A stretch of 64,000 nucleotides of DNA from Hyperoodon ampullatus. Its lineage: Eukaryota; Chordata; Mammalia; Artiodactyla; Ziphiidae. Both the position numbers and the translations under genes were made by a program. Where the stretch lies: the NCBI GenBank assembly GCA_949752795.1, contig OX457061.1, forward strand, positions 40,890,338 to 40,954,337. Reading direction: 5' to 3'. Shown in pieces: positions 60,037-64,000 of the stretch. Every line of letters begins with the position of its first letter. The stretch's first letter is position 1. The notes under the pieces were generated by a model. That model did not search any database, had not been told where the DNA came from, and saw only the letters and a program-made list of their open reading frames with translations.

Positions 60037-61094
60037 TACCAGGAATGTTTTTGCTGAGATGACCTCCATCTCTGGTATCATGATATAGATAGATGCCCTT
60101 ACTTATTCTCAGCCCCTGGAATCTGTGGCTGGGGAAGGAATAAATGAAATTGGCAGAAACTGCCCATTTTCACTTCTGTTTAAATTCAAGTAGAGAATAT
60201 TCAAGCTGAAAGATTTGTTTGAGGCTGTTTTGAGAACCATAGGAGCCAATTGTCAGGTGTTAAGAAGGTAATCATCAGTTAGTAATCATTGATTAGGAGC
60301 CATGCCCTTAAGTTTTTCCTTTCCTTAGTATTAGAGAACAAATTGAGTCACACGACCCAGTGGGCTGTGTTTTTAATAAAAAACAAAGAAAAGATTAGAG
60401 TACATGTCATGTTCTAAATGTAAGTATTGTTTTATTAAATTTTTGTAGTTGTGTGTGCGGGTGCATGTGTGTTGGTACTGGTTTGTGATGCAAAATGTAT
60501 TTTTTTTACTGTGGGTCATGGTCAGAAAAAGGGAAAGCATTTGCCCTACACTGTAACAACTCTGGAGAGAGATTCTCAGTTGCTGTATTTCTGAGAATTT
60601 CTTTGATGTGTGAGTATGGACCACACTGCTCACTGGAGTATGTGCTGCAACAGGCAGGAGCTCATGAAATTGATTTCCTTACCAGACCTGAAGCCCTGCA
60701 GCCCAGTTTTAATTTGTTTAAATAAAGATAGAGTAGGCAGGGGAAAGACACTGATGACTGTAATAAGATTAAATTAGTAGGAGCTGGCAAGGAGGCATGC
60801 TCTTTTTTTGAGAGTGATAATGGAGAGATGAGGGAATATCAAATTAGTAAAATTGAAGGAGGACCCTGATTGGAAAGAAGGATCCAGATGCAGGAAGTTT
60901 GGGGTTTGGTGGGAAGGCCGCTGTGGTAATATAATCAGGATATTACTGATGTGAGGAGGAAGGCCTCTCTGGGAAGATGCCCTATTTCATTACGAGAGCA
61001 CCTTGATAATGCATCTTGCTAATGGATGAACTGTAAAAAAGAACCACAAAACAGAACACAACAAAAACGTGTTTTGTTTTCTTTCTTGTCCTAG

Positions 61095-64000
<2,906 letters not shown>

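Overview
This is mammalian nuclear DNA, almost certainly cetacean (whale or dolphin). The coding exons are closest to cetartiodactyl liver fructose-1,6-bisphosphatase. The window carries 22 copies of tRNA-derived CHR-type SINEs (the 'GGGCTTCCCTGGTGGC' family of cetaceans, hippos and ruminants), several with sharp target-site duplications. A full-length cetartiodactyl-type LINE-1 is present, and no BovB LINE, the ruminant hallmark, was seen. The species cannot be fixed from sequence alone.

The only protein-coding gene I can support is FBP1 on the + strand. A CpG-rich, GC-box promoter lies at about 40550-40928. Coding exons 1-4 are at 40929-41098, 51268-51430, 54737-54829 and 61095-61235. Together they encode residues 1-189 in one continuous frame with canonical GT/AG splice sites. 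The remaining exons (about 150 residues, including the rest of the sugar-phosphate site) lie beyond the right edge. The metal-binding, signature and AMP-site residues encoded here are intact, so the gene looks functional.

Positions 1-40545 are gene-poor intergenic DNA upstream of FBP1. They hold layered retrotransposons: a MER5/L1/SINE nest (1.2-2.0 kb), an antisense LTR-like block (7.0-7.3 kb), a 5,987-bp LINE-1 with decayed ORF1 and ORF2 inserted in an older LINE-1 (7.7-13.7 kb), a four-SINE cluster with a hexanucleotide microsatellite and a tail-to-tail SINE palindrome (20.2-21.5 kb), an old LINE-1 interrupted by a SINE (24.9-27.0 kb), a perfect 109-bp tandem duplication (27.07-27.29 kb), and an LTR-like block 1.5 kb upstream of the promoter. 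Many MIR, L2 and MER5 fossils lie between.

Positions 41099-64000 are FBP1 introns 1-4 with similar repeats. Notable are an inverted SINE pair in intron 2, a SINE ending about 50 bp before exon 3, and a SINE with an internal 21-bp tandem array in intron 3. I found no second gene, RNA gene, CRISPR array or novel multi-gene system. The observations worth following are structural (repeat architecture) and regulatory (promoter G-tracts, exon 3 splicing context).
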